A DNA stretch of 64,000 nucleotides from Pseudomonas kielensis (lineage in GTDB: Bacteria; Pseudomonadota; Gammaproteobacteria; Pseudomonadales; Pseudomonadaceae). A program made the translations under genes and the position numbers. The notes beneath the pieces were generated by a model, which was given only the letters and a program-made list of their open reading frames with translations, ran no database searches and was not told the DNA's origin. Of the stretch, positions 9,403-18,542 are shown in pieces. The first letter of the stretch is position 1; the number at the start of each line of letters is the position of its first letter. The DNA is taken from NCBI RefSeq assembly GCF_014236655.1, contig NZ_JACMYG010000011.1:62001-126000 (forward strand). Direction: 5' to 3'.

Positions 9403-9813
9403 TTACTGCCCGAACTGCCTGCCCAACCCCGAAGGCACACCGTGGATATCGGTCTCTTCCCACGGCCCTTGCGGGCTGATGCTGCGGCTCCAGCCGTTGT
9501 TCCAGCGGTAGTAGGTGCGCTGGCGGTAGAAGACGTTGCTCTGGTCGTCGAGGACGTAGACCCCCAGTTTCGCGTCCCAGTGGCTGTTGCCGCCTGGGGG
9601 TGGGGCGAAGCTGGCGGAGGTCCGCGGCAGGGGTTTGGCCGGTTTGCTCGGCGTCACCGGCTTGCCGGGTGCCGTCGAAGGCTTGGGCTTGGTGGTCGGG
9701 CCCGACGGCGGGATCGGCGGTAGCGGGCTGGTGTCCGGAGTGGGCTGCTGGACCGTACAGGCGCTTAACCCTAGAACCAGGCTGAGCAGGGTAATTCGAG
9801 CGAGTACGGTCAT
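9403..9813 (-). CDS. Small proline-rich lipoprotein of unknown function
   Basis: A 136-residue predicted lipoprotein. A hydrophobic signal ends in the lipobox LSAC, with lipid-modified Cys at residue 19. A Pro/Lys/Thr-rich linker (residues 25-65) precedes a C-terminal segment rich in aromatic residues (GVYVLDD, YYRWNNGW, GPWEE). Such short Tyr/Trp motifs occur in small envelope lipoproteins, but no function can be given. It lies 15 bp downstream of ccmI on the same strand and may be the last gene of the ccm transcript. Confidence 0.7.
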   Translation of the reverse strand: MTVLARITLLSLVLGLSACTVQQPTPDTSPLPPIPPSGPTTKPKPSTAPGKPVTPSKPAKPLPRTSASFAPPPGGNSHWDAKLGVYVLDDQSNVFYRQRTYYRWNNGWSRSISPQGPWEETDIHGVPSGLGRQFGQ

Positions 9814-9828
9814 AGCGGCGTTTCCTGA

Positions 9829-11037
9829 TTATTGGTCCGGGCTGTCGATGGTCAACGATTGCGGCGCGGTGGTGCTGCTGGCCATTGGCTGGCTGCGCCC
9901 GACCCACTCGCCCGCAGTCGGCTGACCGGCACGGGATACCCGTGCAACCAGTTGGACTTCAGGGAAGTTCGACAGTTTCAACTGCGGCATCATTGCATCC
10001 GCGTCACCCAGTTCCACGGTCACCGGCAGGTCGGCAACGGTCAAGCGCTTGGCTGCCAGGGGGGCCGGCGGGCCGGAAACGGCACGGGCGAAAATGAACA
10101 CGCTGTCGCCTGGCAGGACCTTGGCCTTGACCTCGGCCGACAGGTCAACCGACACCTTGAGCAGGGCCACCGGCTTGCTCACGACGGCTGGCGCCTTGGC
10201 GACAGTCGCGCCGCTTTCCTGGAGTTTTTCCGTGGCGCGCTGAATGCCGCCTTGCAGCGCAGCGCGGGAAGCGTCCTCGGTCGGCAGCTGGGCCAACAGG
10301 CGGTTCCAGTAGTCGATAGCGTCCTGGTAGCGCTCGCTTTCGAAGGCGGCGATACCCAGCAGGCCCAGGCTGGTGACTTCCTTTGGATCGGCCTTGAGTG
10401 CTTCGTCGGTCAGCGCCTGGACCTTGTCCGACCATTTCTTGTTGTCGGCAAAGTACTGGGCCTGGGCCCATTGACCCAGCAGTTCGGGCTGGCGACCCGC
10501 CAGGGCCACGGTCCGCTCGAAGATCTTCGCGGCGTCGGCCGGACGGTCCTGGGCCATGTAGGTACGACCCAGGAAGTACAGGCCCTCGGCAGAGTCCGGT
10601 TGTGCCGCCACGGCACGCTCCAGGCGCAGGGTCATTTCTTCCATCGACTGCGGCGCCTGGGCGAACTCGCGGGTCAGCTCAACCTTGTCGCTGGCACCAA
10701 AATGCAGGTACAGGCCCAGGCCCAGCACCGGCACCAGGATCGCCGCCAGCAGTGGCAGCGGCTTGCCCAGACGGGACACCCGGCCAACGTCGGCACCCTC
10801 GGTGTCGGCCAGCAGTTCACGGGCGGCTTCGTCACGCCCGGCGGTCATTTGTGTGGCATCGAGCACACCTTCGACCTGCTGCGCCTGCAACTCGGCCACC
10901 CGCTCTTGATAAAGCGCCACGTTCAGCGCGGTACGATCCTCTTCACGTTGGGCGCGACGGCCACGCAGAACCGGGATCAACAGAAAACTCAGGGCAACCA
11001 GTAGCAGCAGACCTGCGGCAAGCCAGAAATCAATCAT
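9829..11037 (-). CDS. ccmI: Cytochrome c maturation protein CcmI (apocytochrome chaperone)
   Basis: CcmI presents apocytochrome c to the CcmFH heme ligase. The 402-residue protein starts [16 protein letters not shown], a first membrane helix. A cytoplasmic coiled stretch follows (residues 25-70), then a second helix near 95-115, and then periplasmic TPR repeats (for example [22 protein letters not shown]). The last 120 residues form the C-terminal domain seen in the longer Pseudomonas proteins. The start overlaps ccmH by 8 bp; a 26-residue upstream extension is open but lacks family similarity. Confidence 0.92.
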   Translation of the reverse strand: MIDFWLAAGLLLLVALSFLLIPVLRGRRAQREEDRTALNVALYQERVAELQAQQVEGVLDATQMTAGRDEAARELLADTEGADVGRVSRLGKPLPLLAAILVPVLGLGLYLHFGASDKVELTREFAQAPQSMEEMTLRLERAVAAQPDSAEGLYFLGRTYMAQDRPADAAKIFERTVALAGRQPELLGQWAQAQYFADNKKWSDKVQALTDEALKADPKEVTSLGLLGIAAFESERYQDAIDYWNRLLAQLPTEDASRAALQGGIQRATEKLQESGATVAKAPAVVSKPVALLKVSVDLSAEVKAKVLPGDSVFIFARAVSGPPAPLAAKRLTVADLPVTVELGDADAMMPQLKLSNFPEVQLVARVSRAGQPTAGEWVGRSQPMASSTTAPQSLTIDSPDQ

Positions 11038-11503
11038 CAGTGTTTTTGTCCAGCAGTTGGTCGAGGCGCTCGCGCTCCTCGGCAGAAAGCGTGTCCTTGC
11101 CAGCCGCGCGTTCAACGCGACGACGACGGACGATCAGGGCAATCACCACCACGCCACCAAGCAACAGCCCGGCCGGGCCAAACCACAACAGCGCGGTCTT
11201 GCTGGTCAGGGCGGGCTTGTAGCGGACGAAGTCGCCATAGCGGTCGACCATGAAGTCGATGATCTGCTGATTGTCCTTGCCCTCGCCGAGCATGCGGAAA
11301 ATCTCTTTGCGCAGGTCAGCGGCAATCGGCGCATTGGAGTCGGCAATGTCCTGATTCTGGCACTTGGGGCAACGCAGTTCCTTGGTCAGTTCGCGAAAAC
11401 GCTCGCGATCCCCGTCCTTGGCGAACTCGTAGGTGTCGATGGCGGCGTGCGCCACGCCGGCCAGACTCAAGCCCAGGACCACAGCGGCAAACCAGCGCTT
11501 CAT
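11030..11503 (-). CDS. ccmH: Cytochrome c maturation protein CcmH (thiol-disulfide oxidoreductase)
   Basis: CcmH keeps the apocytochrome CxxCH cysteines reduced in the periplasm. The 157-residue protein has a signal peptide ending AHA (residues 18-20), the redox motif LRCPKCQN with Cys45 and Cys48, the [11 protein letters not shown] segment, and one C-terminal membrane helix near residues 105-125. This is the short form, so CcmI is encoded separately, as seen here. It overlaps dsbE by 4 bp and ccmI by 8 bp. Confidence 0.95.
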   Translation of the reverse strand: MKRWFAAVVLGLSLAGVAHAAIDTYEFAKDGDRERFRELTKELRCPKCQNQDIADSNAPIAADLRKEIFRMLGEGKDNQQIIDFMVDRYGDFVRYKPALTSKTALLWFGPAGLLLGGVVVIALIVRRRRVERAAGKDTLSAEERERLDQLLDKNTDD

Positions 11504-12036
11504 GGCTTGGCCTCATCCACCAGCGCCTGATACTTGGCCGCCAGTTGTTCACGCCAGACCACCTCGTCGATCACCCCCACGTACTTGTCGCGGATGATGC
11601 CCTTGGCGTCGATAAAGAAGGTTTCCGGCGCACCGTAGACGCCCAGGTTCAGGCCCAGGGTGCCCTCCTCGTCACGGATGTCCAGCAGGTACGGATTATG
11701 GAACTCGGCCAGCCACTTCAAGGCATCGGCATTGACGTCCTTGTAGTTCACCCCGTAGATCACCACGCCCTGCTCGGCCAGCTTGTTCAACACCGGGTGC
11801 TCGACCCGGCAGGAAATGCACCAGGTGCCCCAGACGTTGACCAGCGCCGGCTTGCCCAGCAGATCGGCGCGGGTCAGGGTCTTGTCACCCTGCACGTTGA
11901 CCAGGCTGAACTCCGGGAACGGCTTGCCGATCATCGCCGACGGCAACTCGGACGGATTGAGGTACAACCCGCGGTACAGAAACACCGCCACCACCAGAAA
12001 GAGCGCCAGTGGCAACACCATCAACCAACGTCTCAT
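11500..12036 (-). CDS. dsbE: Thiol:disulfide interchange protein DsbE/CcmG
   Basis: A membrane-anchored periplasmic thioredoxin-like reductase of 178 residues that reduces CcmH or apocytochrome. An N-terminal anchor (residues 4-22) is followed by GKPFPEFSL and the active site WCISC (Cys73 and Cys76) within NVWGTWC. The family's internal GVNYKD and YGAPETFFID motifs are present. It overlaps ccmF and ccmH by 4 bp each, implying tight translational coupling. Confidence 0.95.
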   Translation of the reverse strand: MRRWLMVLPLALFLVVAVFLYRGLYLNPSELPSAMIGKPFPEFSLVNVQGDKTLTRADLLGKPALVNVWGTWCISCRVEHPVLNKLAEQGVVIYGVNYKDVNADALKWLAEFHNPYLLDIRDEEGTLGLNLGVYGAPETFFIDAKGIIRDKYVGVIDEVVWREQLAAKYQALVDEAKP

Positions 12037-14021
12037 GCAGTCGCTCCCGACATGCCCAGCGCTTCACGCACCCGGCTCTTCACCTTGACCCGATAACGCC
12101 GGTCCATCGCCGCCAGCAACCCGCCGAAGCCGGTCAGCAGGCCACCGAACCAGATCCAGCGCACGAATGGCTTGACGTGCACCCGCACGGCCCAGGCGCC
12201 TTCGCCCAATGGCTCGCCCAGGGCGACGTAGATGTCACGGGTGAAACCGGCGTCGATCCCGGCCTCGGTCATCACCGAGTTCTGCACGGTGTACAGGCGT
12301 TTTTCCGGGTGCAGCACGCTGACTTCCTTGCCGTTGCGGATCACCCGCACGGTGCCCTTGTCGGAGGTGAAGTTCGGCCCTTCGTAATGCTTGGCCCCCT
12401 CGAACACAAAGTGATAGCCGGCCAGTTCCATCGACTCGCCCGGCTCCAGGCGCAGGTCGCGCTCGGCGCTGTTCTGGCTGGAAAGGACCACGCCCAAGGC
12501 GCATATGGCGATCCCCAGGTGCGCGACCTGCATGCCCCAGTAACTGCGGGTCAGGGTCGGCAGGCCCTTGATCAGGCCTTTGTGGCGGGTCTTGTCGAGG
12601 ATGTCGCGGACCCCGGCCAACAGCACCCAGGCGGCGAGCATGAAGGTTGCCAGCACGGCCCAGTTGAAGTCGCCATAGGCGATACCGGCCACCACTGCCA
12701 GCGCAGCGCTGCCCAGCAAGACCGGAGTGAGCATGCCCACCAGCCACTTCACCGGGGTGTCCTTCCAGCGCACCAATACGCCGACGGCCATCACCACCAT
12801 CAACAACGCCATCAACGGAATGAACAAGGCGTTGAAGTACGGCGGACCGACCGACAGCTTGGCGCCGGTCATGGCGTCCAGGATCAGCGGATACAGGGTA
12901 CCGAGCAGGATCATCGAGGCCGCTACCACCAGCACCAGGTTGTTGCCCAGCAGCAGGGTTTCGCGCGACCACAGGTTGAAGCCCACATGACTCTTGACCA
13001 CCGGCGCGCGCAGAGCGAACAGGGTCAGAGAGCCACCCACCACAAACAGCAGGAAGATCAGGATGAACACGCCACGCTCAGGGTCCGAGGCAAAGGCGTG
13101 GACCGACGTCAGGACCCCGGAACGCACGAGGAAGGTCCCCAACAGGCTCAGGGAGAAGGCCGCGATGGCCAGCAGTACGGTCCAGCTTTTGAACACGCCA
13201 CGTTTTTCGGTCACGGCCAGGGAGTGAATCAGCGCCGTGCCGACCAACCAAGGCATGAACGAGGCGTTTTCCACCGGGTCCCAGAACCACCAGCCGCCCC
13301 AGCCGAGTTCGTAGTAGGCCCACCACGAACCCAGGGTGATACCGATGCCCAGGAATGCCCAGGCGACGATGGTCCACGGACGTGACCAACGGGCCCATGC
13401 AGCATCCAGGCGACCGCCCATCAAGGCGGCGATGGCGAAGGCGAACGCCACCGAGAAGCCGACGTAGCCCATGTACAGCATCGGCGGGTGGACGATCAGG
13501 CCGATGTCCTGCAGCAACGGGTTAAGGTCGGCGCCATCGGTAGGCATCTGCGGCAAGATGCGCTCGAACGGGTTCGAGGTGAGGATCAGGAACAGCAGGA
13601 AGCCGATGCTGATCATGCCCATCACCGACAGCACCCGCGCCAGCATGACCTGCGGCAATTGCCGCGAGAACACCGACACGGCGAAGGTCCAGCCGCCAAG
13701 AATCATCGCCCACAGCAGCAGCGAACCTTCGTGGGCGCCCCACACGGCGCTGAACTTGTAGTACCACGGCAAGGCCGTGTTGGAGTTGTTGGCCACATAG
13801 GCGACGGAGAAATCGTCGACCATGAAGGCATAGGTCAGGCAGCCGAAGGAGAACGCCAGGAAGGCGAACTGCCCCCAGGCGGCTGGCTGGGCCAGGCCCA
13901 TCCACATGCGGTCACCGCGCCAGGCGCCGAGCAACGGCACGATGGCCTGGACGACGGCAAAACACAGGGCGAGGATCATCGCCAGGTGGCCCAACTCGGG
14001 AATAAAGATGCCGGATGTCAT
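12033..14021 (-). CDS. ccmF: Heme lyase subunit CcmF
   Basis: CcmF is the large polytopic subunit that attaches heme to apocytochrome c. The 662-residue protein has about 15 membrane helices. The tryptophan-rich heme-handling WWD signature (WGGWWFWDPVENASFMPWL) sits near residue 230, and conserved periplasmic histidines flank it. The length is normal for the family. It starts 3 bp after ccmE and overlaps dsbE by 4 bp. Confidence 0.97.
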   Translation of the reverse strand: MTSGIFIPELGHLAMILALCFAVVQAIVPLLGAWRGDRMWMGLAQPAAWGQFAFLAFSFGCLTYAFMVDDFSVAYVANNSNTALPWYYKFSAVWGAHEGSLLLWAMILGGWTFAVSVFSRQLPQVMLARVLSVMGMISIGFLLFLILTSNPFERILPQMPTDGADLNPLLQDIGLIVHPPMLYMGYVGFSVAFAFAIAALMGGRLDAAWARWSRPWTIVAWAFLGIGITLGSWWAYYELGWGGWWFWDPVENASFMPWLVGTALIHSLAVTEKRGVFKSWTVLLAIAAFSLSLLGTFLVRSGVLTSVHAFASDPERGVFILIFLLFVVGGSLTLFALRAPVVKSHVGFNLWSRETLLLGNNLVLVVAASMILLGTLYPLILDAMTGAKLSVGPPYFNALFIPLMALLMVVMAVGVLVRWKDTPVKWLVGMLTPVLLGSAALAVVAGIAYGDFNWAVLATFMLAAWVLLAGVRDILDKTRHKGLIKGLPTLTRSYWGMQVAHLGIAICALGVVLSSQNSAERDLRLEPGESMELAGYHFVFEGAKHYEGPNFTSDKGTVRVIRNGKEVSVLHPEKRLYTVQNSVMTEAGIDAGFTRDIYVALGEPLGEGAWAVRVHVKPFVRWIWFGGLLTGFGGLLAAMDRRYRVKVKSRVREALGMSGATA

Positions 14022-14024
14022 GGA

Positions 14025-14480
14025 TCAACCCTCCTTCACGGGTGTCGGGGCGGATTGACCACTGTCTTTGAGCGCCTTGGTCACTTCCGGCGGCATGTAC
14101 TTCTCGTCGTGCTTGGCCAGCACTTCGTCAGCCACCACCACGCCCTCGGCATTCAACTTGCCCAGGGCGACGATGCCCTGCCCTTCGCGGAACAGGTCCG
14201 GGAGGATGCCGCGGTAGGTGATGGTCACGGATTTATTGAAGTCGGTGACGACGAATCTCACGTCCAGCGAATCGCCGGAGCGTTTCAGGGAACCGGCCTC
14301 GACCATGCCACCGGCGCGGATGCGCGTGTCTTGCGGCGCTTCGCCATTGGCGATCTGGGTCGGGGTGTAGAACAGGTTGATGTTTTGCTGCAAGGCACTC
14401 AAGGCCAGGCCGACAGCAGCGCCAACCCCCACCAGGATCGCGAGAATGATGAGCAGACGTTTTTTACGCAGCGGATTCAC
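14025..14480 (-). CDS. ccmE: Heme chaperone CcmE
   Basis: CcmE binds heme covalently in the periplasm and hands it to CcmF. The 151-residue protein has an N-terminal anchor (residues 8-28), an OB-fold, and the covalent heme-binding motif with His124 in [10 protein letters not shown]. The start is a GTG (reading [10 protein letters not shown]) that overlaps the ccmD stop by 4 bp; the longer upstream open frame has no family similarity. Confidence 0.95.
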   Translation of the reverse strand: MNPLRKKRLLIILAILVGVGAAVGLALSALQQNINLFYTPTQIANGEAPQDTRIRAGGMVEAGSLKRSGDSLDVRFVVTDFNKSVTITYRGILPDLFREGQGIVALGKLNAEGVVVADEVLAKHDEKYMPPEVTKALKDSGQSAPTPVKEG

Positions 14481-14653
14481 TTGCTGTTCTCCCGGCGCAG
14501 ACGACGCGCCTCTTGTTGCAGATAACGCTTGCGGGCCAGGATCGGCGCGACCACGTTGAGGGCCAGTACTGCCAGGCAGATGCCATAGGCCGACCAGACA
14601 TATAGACCGTGATGGCCCATGGCGAGGAAGTCGCTCAAAGAAGCAAAACTCAT
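14477..14653 (-). CDS. ccmD: Heme exporter protein CcmD
   Basis: A 58-residue single-helix membrane protein that stabilises the CcmABC-CcmE holo-CcmE release complex. It begins [20 protein letters not shown], followed by one helix (about residues 18-38) and a basic, arginine-rich tail, as usual for CcmD. It overlaps ccmC and ccmE by 4 bp each. Confidence 0.93.
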   Translation of the reverse strand: MSFASLSDFLAMGHHGLYVWSAYGICLAVLALNVVAPILARKRYLQQEARRLRRENSK

Positions 14654-15405
14654 GAACTGACCTCCAGGCTGTTTTGCACTTCGGCTTTGACCCAACTGGC
14701 CCGGGCTTCGCGCTTGAGCACTTCAAGGCGCATGCGCAGCAACAGCACCGCACCGAAGAAACAGTAGAAACCCAGCACCGTCAGCAGCAACGGCAGCCAC
14801 ATCTCCACCGGCATGGCCGGTTTTTCGGTGAGGGTGAAGGTCGCGCCCTGGTGCAGGGTGTTCCACCACTCCACCGAATACTTGATGATCGGGATGTTGA
14901 TCACCCCGACAATCGCCAGCACCGCGCACGCCTTGGCGGCGCTGTCACGATTGCTGATGGCGTTGCCCAGCGCAATGAGACCGAAGTACAGGAACAGCAG
15001 GATCAGCATCGACGTTAGTCGCGCATCCCAGACCCACCACGAACCCCAGGTCGGCTTGCCCCAGATCGCCCCGGTGACCAGCGCCACGGCGGTCATCCAG
15101 GCACCGATGGGGGCCGCGCATTGCAGGGCGACGTCGGCCAGCTTCATCTTCCAGACCAGCCCGACGATGCCGCAGACCGCCAGCATCACATACACCGACT
15201 GCGCCAGCATGGCCGCCGGCACGTGAATGTAGATGATCCTGAAGCTGTTGCCTTGCTGGTAGTCCGGCGGTGCGAACGCCAGGCCCCAGACCACTCCAAT
15301 GCCGATCAGCAACACGGCGGCGATACTCAGCCAGGGCAGCATTTTGCCGCTGATGCCGTAAAACCACTTGGGCGAGCCGAGCTTGTGAAACCAGGTCCAG
15401 TTCAT
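14650..15405 (-). CDS. ccmC: Heme ABC transporter permease / heme-handling protein CcmC
   Basis: CcmC delivers heme to CcmE. The 251-residue protein has six membrane helices and the WWD-type signature [13 protein letters not shown] near residue 120, with histidines in IYIHVPAAM and in the WWNTLHQG loop. The start [10 protein letters not shown] at 15405 was chosen; in-frame ATG and GTG codons at 15417 and 15420 are alternatives, and none has a strong ribosome-binding site. Unlike the other ccm genes it is separated from its upstream neighbour by 77 bp containing two hairpins. Confidence 0.93.
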   Translation of the reverse strand: MNWTWFHKLGSPKWFYGISGKMLPWLSIAAVLLIGIGVVWGLAFAPPDYQQGNSFRIIYIHVPAAMLAQSVYVMLAVCGIVGLVWKMKLADVALQCAAPIGAWMTAVALVTGAIWGKPTWGSWWVWDARLTSMLILLFLYFGLIALGNAISNRDSAAKACAVLAIVGVINIPIIKYSVEWWNTLHQGATFTLTEKPAMPVEMWLPLLLTVLGFYCFFGAVLLLRMRLEVLKREARASWVKAEVQNSLEVSS

Positions 15406-15424
15406 TGCTGTTTCCATCACGGTT

Positions 15425-15476
15425 GCTTTTCGTCAACACGAAAAGCCAGGGTCTTTACTGGTCGTTTTTTGACCAG
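15425..15476 (-). promoter_or_regulatory. Two adjacent stem-loops between ccmB and ccmC
   Basis: The gap holds two perfect hairpins. The first is GCTTTTCG-TCAACA-CGAAAAGC at 15425-15446 (8-bp stem). The second is CTGGTC with a 7-nt loop and GACCAG at 15458-15476. On the minus-strand transcript neither is followed by a T-run, so they look like mRNA processing or stability elements within the operon and not terminators. Confidence 0.5.
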
Positions 15477-15482
15477 ACCTCA

Positions 15483-16151
15483 TTATTCGCTGACGCTGAT
15501 CTTCAGGCCAGCAGCTATTGCAAAGGGTGTCAGGGTAACTGCCAGGGCGGTCAGGCTCCCAAGCCACAGCAGATACCCGGTCGCCGGCATGCCCTGAAGT
15601 GCCGCCTGCAAGGCGCCACTGCCCAGGATCAACACCGGGATATACAACGGCAGAATCAACAGCGCCAGCAGCAAGCCACCACGCTTCAAACCCACCGTCA
15701 GCGCCGCGCCGACCGCACCGAGCAGGCTCAGCACCGGTGTACCCAGCAACAGCGACAAGAGCAAAACCGGCAGACAGGCGGCAGGCAAACCGAGCATCAA
15801 TGCCAGCAACGGCGCAAGCAATACCAGTGCCAGGCCGGAAAACACCCAGTGTGCCAGTACCTTGGCCAAAACCAGAAGAGCCAGGGGGTGCGACGAAAGG
15901 ACCCACTGCTCAAGGGATCCGTCCTCGAAATCACTGCGGAAAAGCCCGTCCAGCGAGAGCAAAACCGATAAAAGGGCCGCTACCCAGACCAGGCCTGGAG
16001 ACAAGGTTTGCAACAATTGAGTCTCAGGTCCCACCGCCAATGGAAACAATGCGACAACTATTGCGAAAAATACCAAGGGGTTGGCCAGCTCCGCCGGACG
16101 GCGACACAACAAACGGGCCTCGCGGGCCACCAACAGCGCAAAAACACTCAT
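15483..16151 (-). CDS. ccmB: Heme exporter protein CcmB (ABC permease)
   Basis: CcmB is the membrane partner of the CcmA ATPase in the CcmABCD complex that releases holo-CcmE. The 222-residue protein has six hydrophobic helices and begins [21 protein letters not shown], as typical. It includes the [18 protein letters not shown] segment. The ATG overlaps the ccmA stop by 4 bp. Confidence 0.95.
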   Translation of the reverse strand: MSVFALLVAREARLLCRRPAELANPLVFFAIVVALFPLAVGPETQLLQTLSPGLVWVAALLSVLLSLDGLFRSDFEDGSLEQWVLSSHPLALLVLAKVLAHWVFSGLALVLLAPLLALMLGLPAACLPVLLLSLLLGTPVLSLLGAVGAALTVGLKRGGLLLALLILPLYIPVLILGSGALQAALQGMPATGYLLWLGSLTALAVTLTPFAIAAGLKISVSE

Positions 16152-16783
16152 ACGGCCCACTGCCCCAGGTCGATGTCACGGTAACCGGCCGGCATCCGGG
16201 TCATGGTGTGGTGGGTGGTCAGGATCACCATGCCACCCTGCTCACAATGGGCGGCCAGGTGCTCTTCCAGCTGTGCCACACCTTGTTTGTCCAACGCGGT
16301 GAACGGCTCGTCGAGGATCCACAGCGCCGGGCTGTCGAGGTACAACCGCGCCAGGGCGACCCGGCGTTGCTGGCCGGCGGACAGGGTATGGCACGGCACG
16401 TCTTCAAAACCGCGCAGCCCGACGGCCGCCAGCGCCTGCCAGATGGCCTCGCGGCTGGCCGGCTGGTGCAGGGCGCAGAGCCAACTGAGGTTCTCTTCGG
16501 CGCTCAGCAGGTCCTTGATGCCGGCGGCATGGCCGATCCACAACACGTTGTGGGCCAGCTCCGTGCGCTGGCTGTGCAGCGGCTCGCCATTGAGCAACAC
16601 CTGGCCGCTGGTCGGCTGCATCAGCCCGGCCAGCAGGCGCAGCAGACTGGTCTTGCCGCTGCCGTTGGGGCCGCTGATCTGCAGCATGTCACCGCGATCC
16701 AGACGCAATCCGAGGTTTTCGAAGAGCATCCGCCAGTCTCGCTCACAGGCGAGCGCTACGGCTTCTAGAAGAGGGATGGTCAA
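16148..16783 (-). CDS. ccmA: Heme ABC exporter ATP-binding protein CcmA
   Basis: CcmA is the ATPase of the CcmABCD complex. The 211-residue protein has a Walker A GPNGSGKT (residues 38-45), signature LSAGQQRR, Walker B LWILDEP, and the H-loop histidine in LTTHH. It is the first gene of the nine-gene ccm operon, with a promoter candidate about 140 bp upstream. Confidence 0.96.
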   Translation of the reverse strand: MTIPLLEAVALACERDWRMLFENLGLRLDRGDMLQISGPNGSGKTSLLRLLAGLMQPTSGQVLLNGEPLHSQRTELAHNVLWIGHAAGIKDLLSAEENLSWLCALHQPASREAIWQALAAVGLRGFEDVPCHTLSAGQQRRVALARLYLDSPALWILDEPFTALDKQGVAQLEEHLAAHCEQGGMVILTTHHTMTRMPAGYRDIDLGQWAV

Positions 16784-16803
16784 GAGATCGCGGGCCTTTA
16801 CGG

Positions 16804-16831
16804 TTCAAGTCGGCAGTGGATCGGCCGTTAA
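16804..16831 (+). promoter_or_regulatory. Candidate sigma-28 (FliA) promoter for the fliK-like/fhlB pair
   Basis: A -35 TTCAAG (16804-16809), a 14-bp spacer and a -10 GCCGTTAA (16824-16831) match the FliA consensus (TCAAG / GCCGATAA) with one change in the -10. Spacing is identical to the fliC promoter in this window. The predicted start near 16838 leaves a leader of about 140 nt. It sits only 21 bp from the ccmA start on the opposite strand. Confidence 0.55.
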
Positions 16832-16922
16832 AGTGGTGCAGCATAGATTCATTGACGGCCTGTTCCAGAGAGCTGGGTCAACATTTATGGTGTTTCGCCA
16901 CGCGTCCTTGGAGACGGGCGGC

Positions 16923-16949
16923 ATTATACATGTCATGTCCTACTCTCAA
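16923..16949 (-). promoter_or_regulatory. Candidate sigma-70 promoter for the ccm operon
   Basis: On the minus strand a perfect TATAAT (16923-16928) is preceded by TTGAGA (16944-16949) with a 15-bp spacer, slightly shorter than optimal. Transcription would start near 16916 and give a ccmA leader of about 130 nt. Confidence 0.5.
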
Positions 16950-16976
16950 GAGGGCAATTTCGACAGGGTGTGACCG

Positions 16977-18542
16977 ATGACCGCTGAGATCAACCTTCCT
17001 CCCCTGCCCCCCGCGGCACCTGCCACGGCGCGCCCGCAGGCCAGCGGCGAGTTGCTCAAGCTGCTGACCCCGGTGGACGGCCTGATCGGTGCCGGGCAGA
17101 GCGCCAAGGCCGAAGTCCTGTCACTCAAGCAGGACCAGCAGATTTTCCAGCTGCTGCTCAAGATCACCCTGGCGGGCGGACGCCAGACCACCGTATCGGC
17201 CACCAGCAGCCTGCCCTTGGCCCTGGGTGCCAGCCTGGCCATCACCCAGCCCTCGGCCGGCAGCCTGGCGATCAGCCCGCAATCCAGCCTGGCGGGCAAC
17301 GCCGCCGCCCTGTCGCGCATCGACACCACACAACTGCCGGTGGGCACGCTGTTGCAGGGCAAGGTGCTGACCACCCAGTTACAGCCACAGACACCGGGGC
17401 AACCGGCGGTGTACCGCTCGATGGTCAGCCTGCTCAACAGCGCGCTCAGCGGCAGCACCCTGAACATCGACAGCCCGCAGCCACTGCGCATCGGCACCCT
17501 GCTCAGTGCCCAGGTCCAGGATGCACACACCCTCAGCTTCGTGCCCCTGAGCAACCGCCAGGAACAACTGGCGATCAGCCAACAGTTGCACACCCAGCAG
17601 AGTCGCCAAGGTTCACTGGACGCGCTGTTCAAGGCCTTGCAGAACCTGCCGGCCGATGGGCAATCCTCTGAGGTTCGCGCCAGCGTCGACAAACTGCTTG
17701 CCAGCCTGCCCGAGGTCCAGCACCTGAGCAGCGCCAAGGGGCTGGCGCAAGCGCTGGCCAACAGCGGGCTGTTTCTCGAAAGCCGACTCCTGGCCGGGCA
17801 GAATCCGGCGCCGGCAGACGACCTCAAGGGCAACCTGTTACGCCTGATCGCCCAACTGGCCCCCGGCCTGCCGGCCAACCCCAGCTTCAATGCCGCCTTG
17901 GCCGCCAACACCCTGGCCCAGGCCCTGCCCAGCTTCGTGCGCAACGCCCTCGGCACCCTCGGCCAAGTCAGCGCCAAACCTGCCCCGGGTGGCTTTCCCC
18001 TGCCCTCGCGGCTGCTGCAGAACCTGACCGAAGAAGGCGACCTGGAACACCTGCTGCGCCTGGCCGCCGCCGCGATCTCGCGCCTGCAAAGCCACCAATT
18101 GTCGAGCCTGGAGCAGACCGGCATGACCGAGGACGGCCGCCTGCAAACCACCTGGCAACTGGAAATCCCCATGCGCAACCTGCAAGACATCGTGCCGCTG
18201 CAAGTCAAGGTGCAGCGCGAAGACCCACCGCCCAGGGATCCCAAGGAAAAACCCGCCGAACGCGAAGCCCGCCAGCACATATGGCGCATTGACCTGGCGT
18301 TTGACCTCGCCCCCCTGGGCCCATTGCAGGTGCAGGCGCAACTGGTGCGCGGCAGCCTGTCCAGCCAACTCTGGGCCGAACACCCCTACACCGCCAGCCT
18401 GATTGAACAGCACCTGGACCACCTGCGTGCGCAACTGTATGCCTGCGGCCTGAACGTCGGCGACCTCGACTGCCACCTCGGCATCCCCCCCCAAGGCCCG
18501 CAAACCCGACTCGAACAACGCTGGGTGGACGACACCGCATGA
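16977..18542 (+). CDS. FliK-family flagellar hook-length-control-like protein (second copy)
   Basis: A 521-residue Gln/Leu/Ala-rich protein. Its last 100 residues (HIWRIDLAFDLAPLGPLQVQ and onward) resemble the FliK C-terminal domain, which contacts the cytoplasmic part of FlhB. The N-terminal 400 residues are low-complexity and probably extended, as expected for a secreted ruler. The canonical fliK lies at 40264-41538, so this is a second FliK-like gene. Its stop overlaps the start of the stand-alone FlhB C-terminal domain gene (ATGA), which suggests the two proteins act as a pair. A sigma-28 promoter candidate lies upstream. Confidence 0.8.
   Translation: MTAEINLPPLPPAAPATARPQASGELLKLLTPVDGLIGAGQSAKAEVLSLKQDQQIFQLLLKITLAGGRQTTVSATSSLPLALGASLAITQPSAGSLAISPQSSLAGNAAALSRIDTTQLPVGTLLQGKVLTTQLQPQTPGQPAVYRSMVSLLNSALSGSTLNIDSPQPLRIGTLLSAQVQDAHTLSFVPLSNRQEQLAISQQLHTQQSRQGSLDALFKALQNLPADGQSSEVRASVDKLLASLPEVQHLSSAKGLAQALANSGLFLESRLLAGQNPAPADDLKGNLLRLIAQLAPGLPANPSFNAALAANTLAQALPSFVRNALGTLGQVSAKPAPGGFPLPSRLLQNLTEEGDLEHLLRLAAAAISRLQSHQLSSLEQTGMTEDGRLQTTWQLEIPMRNLQDIVPLQVKVQREDPPPRDPKEKPAEREARQHIWRIDLAFDLAPLGPLQVQAQLVRGSLSSQLWAEHPYTASLIEQHLDHLRAQLYACGLNVGDLDCHLGIPPQGPQTRLEQRWVDDTA

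Noticed and set aside
12009..13385. Plus-strand open frame of about 460 codons opposite ccmF
   Set aside because: It is an antisense shadow of ccmF with His/Gln-rich sequence and no start signal.
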